This document shows, piece by piece, positions 11,784 to 23,019 of a stretch of DNA of 64,000 nucleotides (its first letter is position 1; each line of letters begins with the position of its first letter). The translations under genes and the position numbers were made by a program. Source of the DNA: Pyrus communis (lineage: Eukaryota; Streptophyta; Magnoliopsida; Rosales; Rosaceae). The stretch covers positions 19,610,088 to 19,674,087 of the forward strand of contig NC_084811.1 of assembly GCF_963583255.1 (NCBI RefSeq), in the 5' to 3' direction. The notes beneath the pieces were generated by a model, which made no database searches, had not been told where the DNA came from, and saw nothing but the letters and a program-made list of their open reading frames with translations.

Positions 11784-12909
11784 GTCAAAATTAGGGGTGG
11801 GTTTAAAAAATCGAAAATCGAAAAAAACCGAACCGATTTATATTTAATTATTTAATTATATATTAATTATATATTAAATATACAAATACTCAAAATCTGA
11901 ATGGTAGAGGTTTCGAACCCATTAACCTCCTGGTTGAGAGTGTTTGCTTGCTTGCTTTAGCCAACTTGACAGCAAGCTTTGTGTTGTTACATTCGTATTA
12001 GTAAAATATTTATACTGATTCTGGAGTGTAATTCTTTATAAGATTTGTAAACACAAAACCCTAGCCGTCCACCCATTTACTCCCATTTCATCTTCTCTGA
12101 CTTCTCAGGCTCTCTCTCTCCCACCGTTGAATTCTTACAGCTCAAACGGTTTCTTCTTTGAACGCTTGAATGTCTGCAACTGTAAACAATTTATACAACG
12201 ATTTGCAGCAATTTGTTCATCATTTTTAGGTAGGTCACCGCCGCGATGCCTGTTTCAAGAAGTTCAAGTTCGAAAACGATGCTCTCGCTGTATCAATTTC
12301 ATCGATTCTGTTCCCAATCTTGTAAATTTGTTTAATTTGTGATTGAGTGATTGGGTTCCGAATCGTCACCCTCTTCTCCATAACCCGCAGTAGCTCTCCC
12401 TTCACCAAAGATCCCCAATCTCTCTTATTTATTTGTCGATTTATGGGTTTTTATGCTGCACCAGTTTTGCTTTTCTTGCTTTTCTTGATTGTGCATGGTA
12501 GTAAAAGGGTGAAATGGTAGACGTCAGCTGTAATGCATAATTCAAATTTCTTGAATGTAATTTGATTCACTTGGAAATTAAAAAATGCAAGGATTGTTGT
12601 TTAATTACTAATGAGCAACTTAAATCTAATCTGTTTCCTGATGGTGCACTTAAATTTCTTGATTGGTTTAGATGTAATTTGCCAACAACCAGTTGCATAT
12701 GTTTGTTTTTAAGGTATCTTATTAAGTGCATTTGAGGACTGATTGAAGAATGTATTCAATTTTTTCGGCAATTCGGATTTCTTTTTGCTATTGAAGAAGA
12801 AGACGAAGAACAAACAAAAAAAAGAAAAAAACCGAACCAGAAAAAACTGAACAAAGAAAAAACCAAAAAAACTGAACCGTTTCGAACCGAACCTAGCCCT
12901 AATCAAAAT
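11784..12909. mobile_element. hAT-type non-autonomous element (11792-12901)
   Basis: Begins TAGGGGTGGGTTT and ends AACCTAGCCCTA, imperfect terminal inverted repeats. It is flanked by 8-bp sequences GTCAAAAT (11784-11791) and ATCAAAAT (12902-12909), one mismatch. An 8-bp duplication is the hallmark of hAT transposons. Near both ends it is filled with AACCGAA-rich sequence. The interior has a pyrimidine-rich stretch with ACCCTAGCC and CTCTCTCTCTC around 12055-12125, resembling a plant 5' leader. No transposase frame is present. Confidence 0.85.
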
Positions 12910-13089
12910 AGTAAAATGAATACGGAAAAGGAGTTCAAAAGAAAAAGGGAGATAAACGGCTTAGGTCAGGATTGTATCAATCCCAGTGAGGGATCAACAA
13001 ATCTAGCACCATAGAACTTAAAGCTTTGGTTTTTTGCATGTCGAATTAGGAATGACATATTCTTTACTAAAAGTCTATATGTTCAGATT
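12910..13089. other. Short non-coding link
   Basis: Contains another copy of the GTCAGGATTGTATCAATCCC motif (about 12965-12984) and GAGATAAACGG. No gene seen. Confidence 0.5.
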
Positions 13090-13838
13090 TATATCAGAGT
13101 CAAGTGAATGGTAATTGAGTAAGTCATTTATAGTTAATTCATTCTACCCAGTTTTTGATCTTTGCAGTAATTCAATATTTTATCTATTCATTGGTTTCTT
13201 AATTGTCTGAGTTTTCAATCTCAAACTAAACCAAAAGAGCCTGAGTCCAAATAATAAGTCCCAAGGATGTGGCATGAGTGGAGCAGGAAAAGCAAGGAGA
13301 GAGAGAAAACCCAGTAAGTTTAAAATTCCAATAAGTAGATAATTTATTTTATAACTGTAAACCCAGAAATTAGATAAAATGAGTCGGCTATTTAGGACAA
13401 ACTTATCTGCCAGTACTAACTCTAGATGGAATTTAAATAGGACCCCAGACATAGTAAATGAAGAACAAAAGTTACAATTTTAGTCAAATGAAAGTGTTGA
13501 CTTTGGAGATTGGAATATCCCCAAAGTATCCAGCAAAGAAATTTATAGAAAAAATGGTCACTCTCTTCATTTAAAAGTGAACACCATGTAAGAACAGTCG
13601 AGCAAGCTTATGCTCTCAGTAAAGAACATGAAACATGTCAACTATTCACACCAGAACAAATAAGACCACATAGAAAAGATGGTCATAAATAAATTCACAT
13701 TGGTCTTGTACAGATCATAGTAAAACCATTAACAAGAAGAAGTCTTAACACCTCTATCCTGTTATGTCTCCAAGATGCAAGATTCACTGACTTTAGTGAT
13801 AGCAATCTTGGAATGATCAAGTCAAGCCTATACAGTGA
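13090..13838 (+). mobile_element. Endogenous pararetrovirus fragment, copy A (leader and start of first ORF)
   Basis: Matches, in inverted orientation, 22560-23309 of copy B. It begins at a tRNA-Met-like primer site (TATCAGAGTCAAG at 13092), runs through a non-coding leader, and reaches the ATG at 13379 of the viral first ORF (movement-protein region). An in-frame TAG follows at about 13480. Homology ends at about 13838, where a CCA/CAC-rich tract begins. The family call (Caulimoviridae) comes from the movement protein and gag-like domains in copy B. It is a defective relic. Confidence 0.75.
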
Positions 13839-14112
13839 ACATTACCACTATAAACCGCCATCGTAACCAGAACTGCCATCACTACTTCCACAACCACAAC
13901 TGCCATTATCATCGTTGCTGTCATTGCCACCACCACCACTATAAACACAACTACTACCACTGCCACCACAACTGCCACCATTGCTGTTGTCGCCACCTCT
14001 ACCACCATTGTTACCTCTACAACCCAACCATCACATCCTTTTATTGGCACCACCATCACAATCACTGCCCTCGTCACCGTTATCGTCATCATCATGTCCA
14101 TTTTTGTCATCA
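13839..14112. repeat. Trinucleotide-biased low-complexity tract
   Basis: About 270 bp dominated by ACC, CAC and CAT triplets (decayed microsatellite), abutting the broken end of the pararetrovirus copy. It creates artificial open frames on both strands (His/Tyr-rich one way, Val-rich the other), which are not genes. Confidence 0.85.
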
Positions 14113-14589
14113 TATACTATTATACCACTTTTGTATTAAAATTTACCAAATGATTTTACATTGCTTTTCATACTTACAACACTTTTAAAAATACAATTAA
14201 ATCAAACGCTCAAATATTTTAATTTGCAATTGATTATTTTTAAAGCACAACAAAAACAGTTTTTCAAAAAAATACGACTATCCCAAACTAGATCGACAAA
14301 CCTAGTGCTCCACACTCGATCGAGGACTGATTTCTTGGGGACCTAGGATCCAAACCAGGAACTCGCTACTAGGGACAAACCCTAAAAGTCATGAAACATA
14401 GGACATTCCGGGACACCATCACGAAAGTTGTGGACGTCCAAAAGTAAGTCAACACATAGTAAAGTACCAAAGCTCCTGGTCACTTAGGCCGGAGGTAGGA
14501 GGGTTTCGTGGAATCGCGGTCCAATAACATCATATCGTGTAGAGAATAACTTACACACGGCATGACGTTATTAGAGTAGGAAGCCATGG
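14113..14589. other. Non-coding, no recognisable feature
   Basis: AT-rich then mixed sequence. No gene, repeat pair or RNA recognised. Confidence 0.5.
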
Positions 14590-15082
14590 TAGACCTCATT
14601 GCTTATTGAATAGGGGCACCATGTGGTGGAAAACCTGTTCCATGTAAGTCATTATCCCACTCTCCGAACACTAACCAAGAAAAGGAAATATCGGCCAAAA
14701 ACAGAATGCCTCTCTGTCTCTTTGATATTCTGACCTTCAATTTACAATTGCTGAGACAATCAACAAACATATGACCTGAGATATACAGGCTCTCAACCAA
14801 TTTTCAGGGCCTGCTAAGAAACCTCAGGTGAGGTTTTTATTTCAACATATAGATTGCACAAATGTAACACATTCAAACTGAATGAATAGAATAGATACGA
14901 CCTTGCCGATTACACTTCACATTTTTACTACCCCCACCTACTATATACTCTGCCCTAAACAGCCAAAGACAACGAAAAACAAAACAAAACTACAACATAC
15001 ATCACATACTCGAGACACTCGCAAAACTAGTTTCTCACCCATTCGAGTCCCAGATTAGCTTACATTTCCGAGTTTTACCCCC
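14590..15082 (-). other. Likely 3' untranslated/downstream region of the GW-repeat gene
   Basis: Lies directly after the stop codon of the minus-strand gene ending at 15083. An AATAAA polyadenylation-type signal on the minus strand is at about 14836-14841. No other coding potential is recognised. Confidence 0.45.
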
Positions 15083-17263
15083 TCAAGCCAGGTTCTCGTA
15101 ACCGACATGACCTCTGTTGTTCCTTCTCCCTCCGTTCCTCCACCCTCCATTTTTCTGGTAATAGTCACCTTGAAATCTCGAGGTCTTATGCCTTGAGTTG
15201 TACCAACTACCTCCATTTTTCTTCCTTCCATTTGCATTTGAATTTCCCCATGAGGCTCCATCAGCTCTTCCATAGTGCATGTTCTTTGAAGCGTCGATAT
15301 TGTTCTTCCATTTGCTTAAGTTATTATCCCAATTGTTGTTCCAACTGTCATCCCATCCTCCTACAGCTGCTTTGCTCTGAGTCTGAGTAGAATCAGGTCC
15401 CCGTGGATTTTCTTTATTATCTGCATTCCATCCACAACCCCAGTTTTCAGGATTTTCTTTATTTTTGAAGTCTACTTCAGCGTTGCCCCATCCATAACCC
15501 CAGTTTGCATGATTCTGTTTACTTTTGAAGTCTTCTTCAGCAATGCCCCATCCACTACCGCAGTTTGCAGGATTTTCATTATTTTTGAAGTCTACTTCAG
15601 CGTCGCCCCATCCACAACCCCAGTTTGCAGGATTTTCTTTACTTTTTAAGCCTTCTTCAGCAGCGCCCCATCCACTACCCCAGTTTGCAGGATTTTCATT
15701 ATTTTTTAAGTCATCTTCAGCATCGCCCCATCCAGTGCATGCAAGCGACTGATCTAAAAGGAGAGGATTACCAAGAGTGACACCTTTATCTTGGCTCTCA
15801 TCGTTGGAGGGTTCAGGTTCAGGTTCCCTTTCCAAGTCCAAAATAAGTTCCGGATCAGTACTGGAGTTCCAATCTATGTCATCAATATACATGTCAGGAT
15901 CTGGCAATGATATGTTGAAGGAAAGGCCGTTAATCGCTGCCCAAAACCGGTGTTTCTCATTGTTGAATGTCTCTAAATTAGCAGAATCATTCCATTGAAC
16001 GATGCTTTCATAGAGATGCATATACTTCTTTGTTTCTTCAACCTTCGGCCATGGAACTGAGCCAACAATGAAACAGAATTGTTTTTCCCAGTAAGGCGCA
16101 CCTAATTGCCAACAATCTGCATAGCAAACAGAAGAGAAATGTCAATTCAATCATCATGAACATACAGAATACTACATTTGGATAACAATTAAAAAAATCT
16201 ACACAAACAAGAACTTCCTCAAGGGGGAAAAAGAGGCAATAAATTATCAGAGATGGAGCAATACTTAGAAGAAGATACAATGACACATCACCGAGATGGA
16301 AATATGATACAGCATTGAAAAGTGGTGCTACAAATAGATTAAGAAAAAAATGACAAAAGGAAATCTAATCGATAATGACAAGTTTCTGACTGTCCCTGAT
16401 TTCAATAGCAGTTTCACAGTCGTTTTTCTGGTTACAGTATTGAAAATCCATCTCACGTTAACCTGAACGGCTAAACTAACCAAATCAGCAAGAACTGCTT
16501 TCCAAACCCTAGTGTCATTATTCTCATTAAAGCCGGGAATACCTCCAATTTAAAACTTTTACTCTCATGGTAAATTAACGGCTGCACTAACCAAATCAGC
16601 ATGAACCCCTTTCCAAACCCTGGTGTCGTTATTCTCTTTAAAACTGGGAATACCTCCAATTTAAAGCTTCCACACTCACGTTAACCTTAATGGCTAAAAC
16701 TAATAAAATCATCACAAATCATTTTCCAAACCCTTGTGTTGTCATTCTCATTAAAGCTGCGAATACCAACAATTTTAAACTTTCAATCTCACGTTAACCT
16801 TAACAGCAAAACTAATCGAGTCAGAAAGAATCACTTTTCAAACCCTAGTGCCGCTATTCTCATTAAAGCCGGGAATACCTCCAATTTAAAACTTTACTCC
16901 AATTTAAAACTTTCGTAAGCTGCACTATCCCAGTAACAAAAATGTACAAATACCGCCAAAAACCCTATCCCTTGGGATAAAATCTACATGGAAAATTACC
17001 AACCAAACATAACTCGAACACCTCTATACTTCAGCAAAAAATTCAAACAAGGTAATCATTCAAAAGAAAGAACTTCTGCCATCATAAAGCCACAGCTTGC
17101 ATCATTGTCAGAACAACATCTTACTCTAAACAAAATTAACCTCATAACAAAACACGAAGTACATAAAAATGTTAAGAGCCTAAGCAGGAAGTATCATTGT
17201 TGTGAAAATGTTAACAAAACTACACATGCTTTAACAGAGTGAAAAAAGGTTACCTTTTAACAT
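15083..17263 (-). CDS. WG/GW-repeat, Gly/Arg/Asn-rich plant protein; two coding exons
   Basis: Function unknown. Coding exon 1 is 17263-17254 (ATG plus three codons and one base), with donor GT at 17253. A 1,137-bp intron ends in AG at 16117, and exon 2 runs 16116-15083: 347 residues in all. An in-frame TGA upstream supports this ATG. The spliced N-terminus reads MLKDCWQLGAPYWEKQFC, followed by a Trp-rich conserved block to about residue 75 (VPWPKVEETKKY; WNDSANLE; FWAAINGL). An acidic segment comes next (LDLEREPEPEP). About five 20-residue repeats of the form GWGxAExxxKxxENPANWGx follow, encoded by 60-bp DNA repeats at about 15429-15735. The C-terminus is rich in Gly, Asn, Arg and Trp (GGWRNGGRRNNRG). 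The N-terminal block resembles a plant-specific uncharacterised family I recall. The WG repeats resemble Argonaute-binding hooks; that role is inferred. No stops or frameshifts occur, so the gene is probably live. Confidence 0.85.
15429..15735 (-). repeat. 60-bp coding tandem repeat encoding the WG units
   Basis: Five near-copies with a period of exactly 60 bp. Each contains a CCCCATCC block and GCAGGATTTTC, and differences are mostly at single bases. The exact codon-multiple period keeps the frame when copy number changes. Confidence 0.9.
16453..16915. repeat. 112-bp minisatellite in the intron, four copies
   Basis: The motif GGGAATACCTCCAA (or a close variant) occurs at 16535, 16646, 16759 and 16871, a spacing of 111-113 bp. 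Shared segments include CTTTCCAAACCCT and CACGTTAACCTTAA. It lies wholly within the intron of the GW-repeat gene. Confidence 0.9.
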
Positions 17264-17859
17264 TTGCGAGGGGGAGTTACCTACATCTCAATTGCTCCTC
17301 ATATTTAGATTGGAAAATAAAATTTTAAGTGTAAGTAATCCAGCAAAAAAAATTTCTTTGGGAAACTTTTCGCTGTTCGGTAGATTTTAGAAGACTTCTG
17401 GATTGAGATTTTTAGTATGATCCCACCTTATTCCATATGTGGGGAGATTTTGAGAGAATTAGATTTTGTTTGTTGTTTAATATTTAAACCCTCACCAATG
17501 GCTACAGATTATATCTCAATTCCTATGAAGAAAATTCTCCCCAAACACAAAGAACTCGGCAGATACACGAAGCAAATTTACAGAAAAATAAATAAATGAA
17601 TTGTAGCATCCCACTCCACAATTCCGAAAACAATCAAATTATTACCTCATTCATCAAAGGTTGAACAAAAAGCACAAAAATTATAAAAACAAACATAGAC
17701 AAAGATATGGGAATCAAAAGCGAACCCAATTTCCTAAACCAAAAACGCACCTCAAAGATACAATCTTCCACAGGAATTACAAACTACTGCTCATGCAACA
17801 GCTCAAATAAAAAAACAGGTGAAATTTTTTTTAAAAAATCAGAAATTAAAAAAATATAC

Positions 17860-18120
17860 CTTGTTGGTGCTGTGGCTCTCTGCTCTGCAAGTTAGTCCTT
17901 GGATTGTGTGGAGAATAAGTGTCAACTTGCTTCCTTCTCCAATTCATTACTCAAAAACCAGAGAAACCCAACAATCCCAGAAAAACCACCCGAGATTCTG
18001 TGAGTCCAATAAAAAAAACAATTAAAAAATGAAAAAATAAAGCAATAATTACAAATTCTGAGGCTTTTCGATATCGGGGTTTCTGAATTTTGGTCAGGCA
18101 GATCCGATGAGAAGCAGAAC
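17860..18120 (-). other. Probable 5' untranslated exon of the GW-repeat gene
   Basis: On the minus strand the sequence ...CACCAACAAG at 17860 is followed by a good donor GTATAT. A pyrimidine-rich, ATG-poor stretch upstream resembles a plant leader. The matching acceptor between 17280 and 17860 could not be fixed. Inferred from position and the donor only. Confidence 0.4.
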
Positions 18121-18135
18121 AATTAAGAAAAAGGG

Positions 18136-18173
18136 TACATATATACACACAACATATTTGTGTGTATATATAT
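18136..18173. promoter_or_regulatory. Near-perfect palindrome upstream of the GW-repeat gene
   Basis: TATATACACACAA, a CATAT spacer, then TTGTGTGTATATA: 13-bp inverted arms in the likely promoter of the minus-strand gene. It holds the best TATA-like sequence there. Function not known. Confidence 0.5.
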
Positions 18174-18199
18174 TTACCAAAGTAAAGAAACTCCGAGGT

Positions 18200-18734
18200 T
18201 TAAGAACTGTCGTTTCGAGGCTTCAGTTTCCTTGAAATGTCCCTGGTCTTTGTGTTTTTGTACTTTGGGTTTTTCGTTTGCAGTCATGGGTTCGTATTAA
18301 ATCTACCAAATTGGTCTTTAAATAGAGTGGGAATTTCCTTTTTGATGACGAATGGGTCGGTGACTCGGTGGCTGTCGAAGAGGGTTTCAAAACCCCACGC
18401 GCACGTCTTGGTTGCCCGCTGCCTGCAGTTTTGGATTCTTTTCTCTTCTTCCGTTACGAATTATCTTTGAACTTTTTCTTTTTCTTTTTTTATTTTTTTT
18501 TATTTTTTTTTTAATTTTATTCTCAAATGGAAGGGGATAATCATTCCATTTTTTGGTAAAGAAAAATACCATTATATATTCATGAATTCGCTACCAATTT
18601 TTTACCATCTTAGCATAAATCACGAAAAAAAGGGGATGTATCTGGTGACCACGTACATCCATCCATCCATTTGATATGTAAGATTCTCTAGCTGCAAAAC
18701 ATCGACCAAATTAAAAGTATATGGTCATTTGGTT
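18200..18734. other. Intergenic, no gene
   Basis: Upstream region of the minus-strand gene. T-rich runs occur at about 18476-18520. No coding similarity is recognised. Confidence 0.5.
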
Positions 18735-18872
18735 AACATTATCTACACTAAAGAGTTAGGGGAGTGAATGGATTAGTAATAATGTTGTTCAAATTCATTT
18801 TTAGCGAGATTTGAACTTAAAACATTTCACTTACAAATGAAGAGGAATACCACTAAACCGTAATATTAAGTG
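18735..18872 (-). repeat. tRNA-derived SINE-like repeat, copy 1
   Basis: The reverse complement matches 34112-34240: GGTTTAGTGGTATTCCTCTT, then a run ending in AGTTCAAATCTC, then TTTAGTGTAGATAATG. The spacing of an A-box-like TTTAGTGG and a B-box-like GTTCAAATC is that of a tRNA gene promoter, suggesting a SINE. The family name is not known to me. Confidence 0.5.
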
Positions 18873-19214
18873 ACTTTTTTCCGACTTATTTGATAACGAT
18901 TGTGGACCGGTTTACTAAATTATTTTTAGATCCGAGAGATGATCTCTAAAGTGTCGCTATACAACACATGTGGATTTAATCAGCTAATAAAATGCTATTT
19001 GTATCACATTTTTTTATACAAGGCAAGCCCTGAGGGTAGTTGGAAGAGGCGGCTGCTCGGGGCCCTAATTTTGAGGGCCCCAAATTTTTGTTTTTACATA
19101 ATAGATATATATTATATATAGTAATTGTAAGAATATTTTTCATATTTTAAGGTGGTCCACATGATACAGTCTATTTGATATATAGGGTTTAACTGCTATT
19201 ATTATTTGTAAACA

Positions 19215-19217
<3 letters not shown>
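18873..19217. other. Intergenic, with a scrap resembling an hAT-type end
   Basis: At 19040-19090 the sequence CTCGGGGCCCTAATTTTGAG plus GGCCCCAAATTTTTG resembles the start of the element at 25657 (CGGGGCCCAAAATACTTGGG). No paired end was found. No gene seen. Confidence 0.4.

Positions 19218-19272
<55 letters not shown>
19218..19272. repeat. (TA)n microsatellite, about 54 bp
   Basis: Uninterrupted TA dinucleotides. It marks the point where pararetrovirus copy B stops being recognisable. Confidence 0.95.
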
Positions 19273-19274
<2 letters not shown>

Positions 19275-19332
19275 TAATCCATTTATGAATTTTTCTTTCC
19301 AAAATGATTGATTACTGTCTTCTCTAAGCATT

Positions 19333-20658
19333 ACTCTAGATAGGGGTGGGTTCAAAAAATCGAAAACCGAACCGGACCGAAGCCAAAAAAAACCGAACCC
19401 AAAAAAATTCAAATCGAAACTCCCAAACTGAACCGAATCGAATTTGGCCAGTTCAGTTTTGGTTTTTGAGGTTCGAAAACCGAACCGAGCCGATATATAT
19501 ATAATTATTTTTTTTTCAATATTTATAAATAGTTTAGTCATACAATCAAAATAGAACGTGTTACCAAGTTGGTTTCAGTGAAACTTTTCAAGTTGGAGAG
19601 CATGGGTTCTCAAACCTCAGGCCTCCAGGATTTTGGAGATTTTTTTTTTAATTTTTATGAGAAATCAACAAAACCCTTTAACCTTGGAAGCAGCCACACC
19701 TTTTCTATTTTTCATTCCCCTATTCTCTCTCTTGTTCCTTGCCTCCAGACTCCCTCCATGTCCATGCCTCCAATTTCTCCATTCTTCTCCATAACCCACA
19801 TCCTCCTTTCTATTCCAAGCTTCATATTTATGAGACCCTCCATGTCCATGCCTCCAATTTCTCCATTCTTCTCGATTCTTTTCCATAACCCGCATGCTCC
19901 TTTCTATTCCAAGCTTCATATTGTGAGAAGCAACTTCTTGCCTTTCCTGGAACAAACTTCCACGACCATCTATTTCCATGACAATAATTATTTGTTCAAT
20001 TGCAAATTTGTATTGCAGCTTTGTATTGCAAATTAGTATTGTAGCTTCGTAGTGCATATTTGTTCGATTTTTGTGTTGTGGGTTTGTTAGTTATTTGAAT
20101 TTCAGATGAATGAATGTAATTATTGATGTGAGTTGTGGATTAAGATAGTATTTTGATGGATTATTTGCTTGTGTTGCTCTTGGTGTTGCAGACTTGCAGA
20201 TTGTTTCTTTCCAGATTCATTTCTTTACCAATTTCCAGATTTACTTGTTTATCAATTTTTAGACGTCTGTTTCTCTTTTTATAGTTGTTGGGGCTTGGTT
20301 GGTCTTCACCTCTGGTGTTTGTTGGGTTGCTAGTTCATGGTCATCGGAGCTTGCTTTGACGGTGGCAAGGGAACTAAGCGGCTAGGGTTCTCAGTTTTTT
20401 TCTTTCTTTTTCGGGCTCAACCCTTGGGTTGGGTTGTTGTCCAGGGCCATTTTTTTGTTTGTGTTTAGTTGTGGGCTTTTGTTATGTATGTAAGTTTACC
20501 TTTTATAAAATAAAAAATAAAAATAAAAAAAAACTGAACCGGGCCAAAACCGAACCAAAAAAAAATGATTCGAATCAAACCGAATCGAAATTTCGGTTTG
20601 GTTTTGGTTTTGGCAAAAAACCAAACCGTTTCAAACTGAACCCAGCCCTAACTCTAGA
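19333..20658. mobile_element. hAT-type non-autonomous element (19341-20650)
   Basis: Begins TAGGGGTGGGTTC and ends GAACCCAGCCCTA, good terminal inverted repeats. It is flanked by a perfect 8-bp duplication ACTCTAGA (19333-19340 and 20651-20658). Both ends carry AACCGAA-rich arrays. The interior has an imperfect tandem duplication of about 85 bp (19750-19835 and 19838-19920, sharing CTCCATGTCCATGCCTCCAA) and no transposase. Same family as 11792-12901. Confidence 0.95.
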
Positions 20659-20659
20659 C

Positions 20660-21183
20660 ATGAAAACGTCTTTGTACCACCTAAAATCACTTAAGGTGGG
20701 GCACCTTAGGTTACTGAGTTGATCATGTATTATGGAGGTTAAATTACTTGGTGTTCCTATGAAGTGTTCAATTATTGTGAAGAGTAATGTGTTGACTGCG
20801 TCTGGGACTTCCATATCAATTCTTTCATCAAATATAGGGGTTCCATCGTCATCCTTTTTTATTGCATGTTTTATTGCATTTCTGGATTGTTCAGTGAGAT
20901 GTTTTTCCCACCAGGAATGTAGCATCCTTGTAAATCCAGTGACTAAAAAATCAACAACTTCTGGTTGACAAAGATTATGATTGGTAACATAATTGTTAGC
21001 AATCATAGAAATATGTTGTAGTTTGTTTATAATTTCTTGTTTCGATAAACTATCTATGTTCCATTCATAGAGTTTATTTGCCGACACTGAGAATTGACTT
21101 TGGAAATTTCTTTCTTCAAATTGAATATCCCTAGGTGTTGGCCTTGGATACCAATTCTTGGTAAGACTGGTTGGATTTACCAT
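20660..21183 (-). pseudogene. Pararetroviral gag/coat-like region, truncated by the hAT-type insertion
   Basis: An open frame with TPRDIQFEERNFQSQFS and WWEKHLTEQSRNA, like the domain upstream of the zinc knuckle in plant caulimovirid and related polyproteins. It reads into the hAT-type element at 20650, so the tail of the frame (to 20575) is foreign. The continuation (SFWKEKFINGLP) is at about 19332-19280 on the other side. Confidence 0.65.
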
Positions 21184-21897
21184 CCCTTTGTTTGTTATTC
21201 TTTTTAATTTGAAATTTTGAAAAGCTTCTTCCAGTTTTTGGATTGCGTTTGGGTTACTGTCCTTTGACTCTGAATTTTCAGAAGTTGTTTCTGATTGTGA
21301 TTCTTAGTGTCTTACTACTTTAATGGTCTTTTGTTCCTTTTTTTTAATTCCTTTAACATTTGATCTATTTTTTCACTAGTGGAGTTTGTCTTTAGAGCTG
21401 TTTTACTAGATTAGGCATTTGGGAAGTTTACTAGAGATTTTTCATTGGTTATTGTTTTTTTGTTGTGGTAGTTTGTCTATTTTGCTTTTAATTTTATCTA
21501 ATTGTTTTCCTATGGTATGTAGACTTTGGTTTGTGAAGTTGTTTTATTCTATGATTTTATAGGGTGTAGCTATTACTTGTGTATTTGGAGTGGATTAATA
21601 TTGTTTCTTGTGGAAGGTGGCTTGAAGATATTAAGATTTTGTCTTGTTAGGCCCAATTTTCTTTTGTGACTACTTCAATTTTTTTTCATCTGATTCATAA
21701 TATTCTTCAACAAAATCGAAGAAGAATATATCAATATATTGTTTATTCATGAATTTTCCTATTTTTCGTAAATATCTAATTTTTTTTATTTTTTTTTATC
21801 ATGGTGTAACTTTGTTTGAATCTTTCTCTTCTTGATATATTTTCTTTTGCTTTGATGTCAACTTTTAATGATTTCCAATGTATTTTAAATGGCTTAT

Positions 21898-23019
21898 TTA
21901 AAACCAATAATTATTAGTTACTCCAAAATCATTTGCTGTTGGTAAAGTTGGATGTTCTTGAGTTTGGGTTTGGTTTTTGTAGCAAAAGTGAGTAACTTGG
22001 GAGTTTATTCTAACTGATTTGAGTCTCATTTTTACTAAACCATTAATTAATTCTCGGTCACAATCTAATATGTATGTTGATCTATATCTTGAAAAAGAAT
22101 GTCTAACTGGTTCTTTAGACCTAGTTGATTGACTTAATTTCTGAAGTTGGATGCTCAACTTTTTAGCTAGAGTGTTGAAATTCATATTAACTATACAATC
22201 TAAGTATTGTTCTATGTTGTCTAGATTGACTAAGTTATTTTGAATATCAACTAGTTTACCTTCATTAATTAGAAACCAATATGATGGTAGACTAATGTCT
22301 AACCATTTGATGGTTCTGGGTATTTTGATATTGGCATTTTCTTGATTACTCTGGATTAATAAAGTGTGCTCTCTAGGACTCTTGGCTATGGCTTGGAAGT
22401 TTATGTTTATACCCATGCACTTGTAATATACTCTAACAATCAAAGCTAATGGTTGGACACCTTCCAAGACTTGATAACCAGAAGGTTTTATGTTTAATGT
22501 GAGTGTTTTTAACATATGCAGATCTGTTATGCTTATTGTGGGGTCTGGGAAACAATCGAAATTGATTGGTCCATTGTATAGCTTGACTCGAGCATTCCAA
22601 ATGCTATTACTAAAGTCAGTGAAGCTTGTATCTTGGAGACATAATAGGATAGAGATGTTGAGACCTCTTTTTGTTAATGGTTTTATTGCAATCTGTACAA
22701 GACTAATGTGAATGTTTTTATGACCATATTTTCTATGAGCCCTTATTTGTTCTGGAGTGCAAAGTTGACAGGTTCCATATTCTTTACTGGGAGCATAAGC
22801 TTGCTCAACTGTTCTTTCACTTTTGAAGGAAGAGAGTGACCATTTTTACTTATAAACGTTTTTACTAGACACTGTGGGGATATTCCAGTCTCCAAAGTCG
22901 ACACTTTCGTTTGACTGAAACTCTAACTTTTGTTCTTCGTTTACTATGTCTGGGATCTTATTTAAATTAGATCTAGAGCTAGTACTGGCAGATGAGTTTG
23001 TCCTAAATAGCCGACTCAT
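21898..23019 (-). pseudogene. Pararetroviral movement-protein region, broken
   Basis: Movement proteins of this family form tubules through plasmodesmata for cell-to-cell spread. The ATG is at 23019; the recognisable conserved part is the open frame at 22515-21898 (205 codons). Between 23019 and 22515 the reading is interrupted. The first 60 or so codons and the leader match copy A at 13379 onward, which has its own stop. Confidence 0.7.

Noticed and set aside
13817..14188. Long open frames on both strands
   Set aside because: They come from the ACC/CAC/CAT triplet tract: His/Tyr runs one way, Val runs the other. No domain and no conserved start context.
16453..16915. CRISPR-like direct repeats
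   Set aside because: Units are 112 bp, contiguous and imperfect, with no spacers, in a plant intron: a minisatellite.
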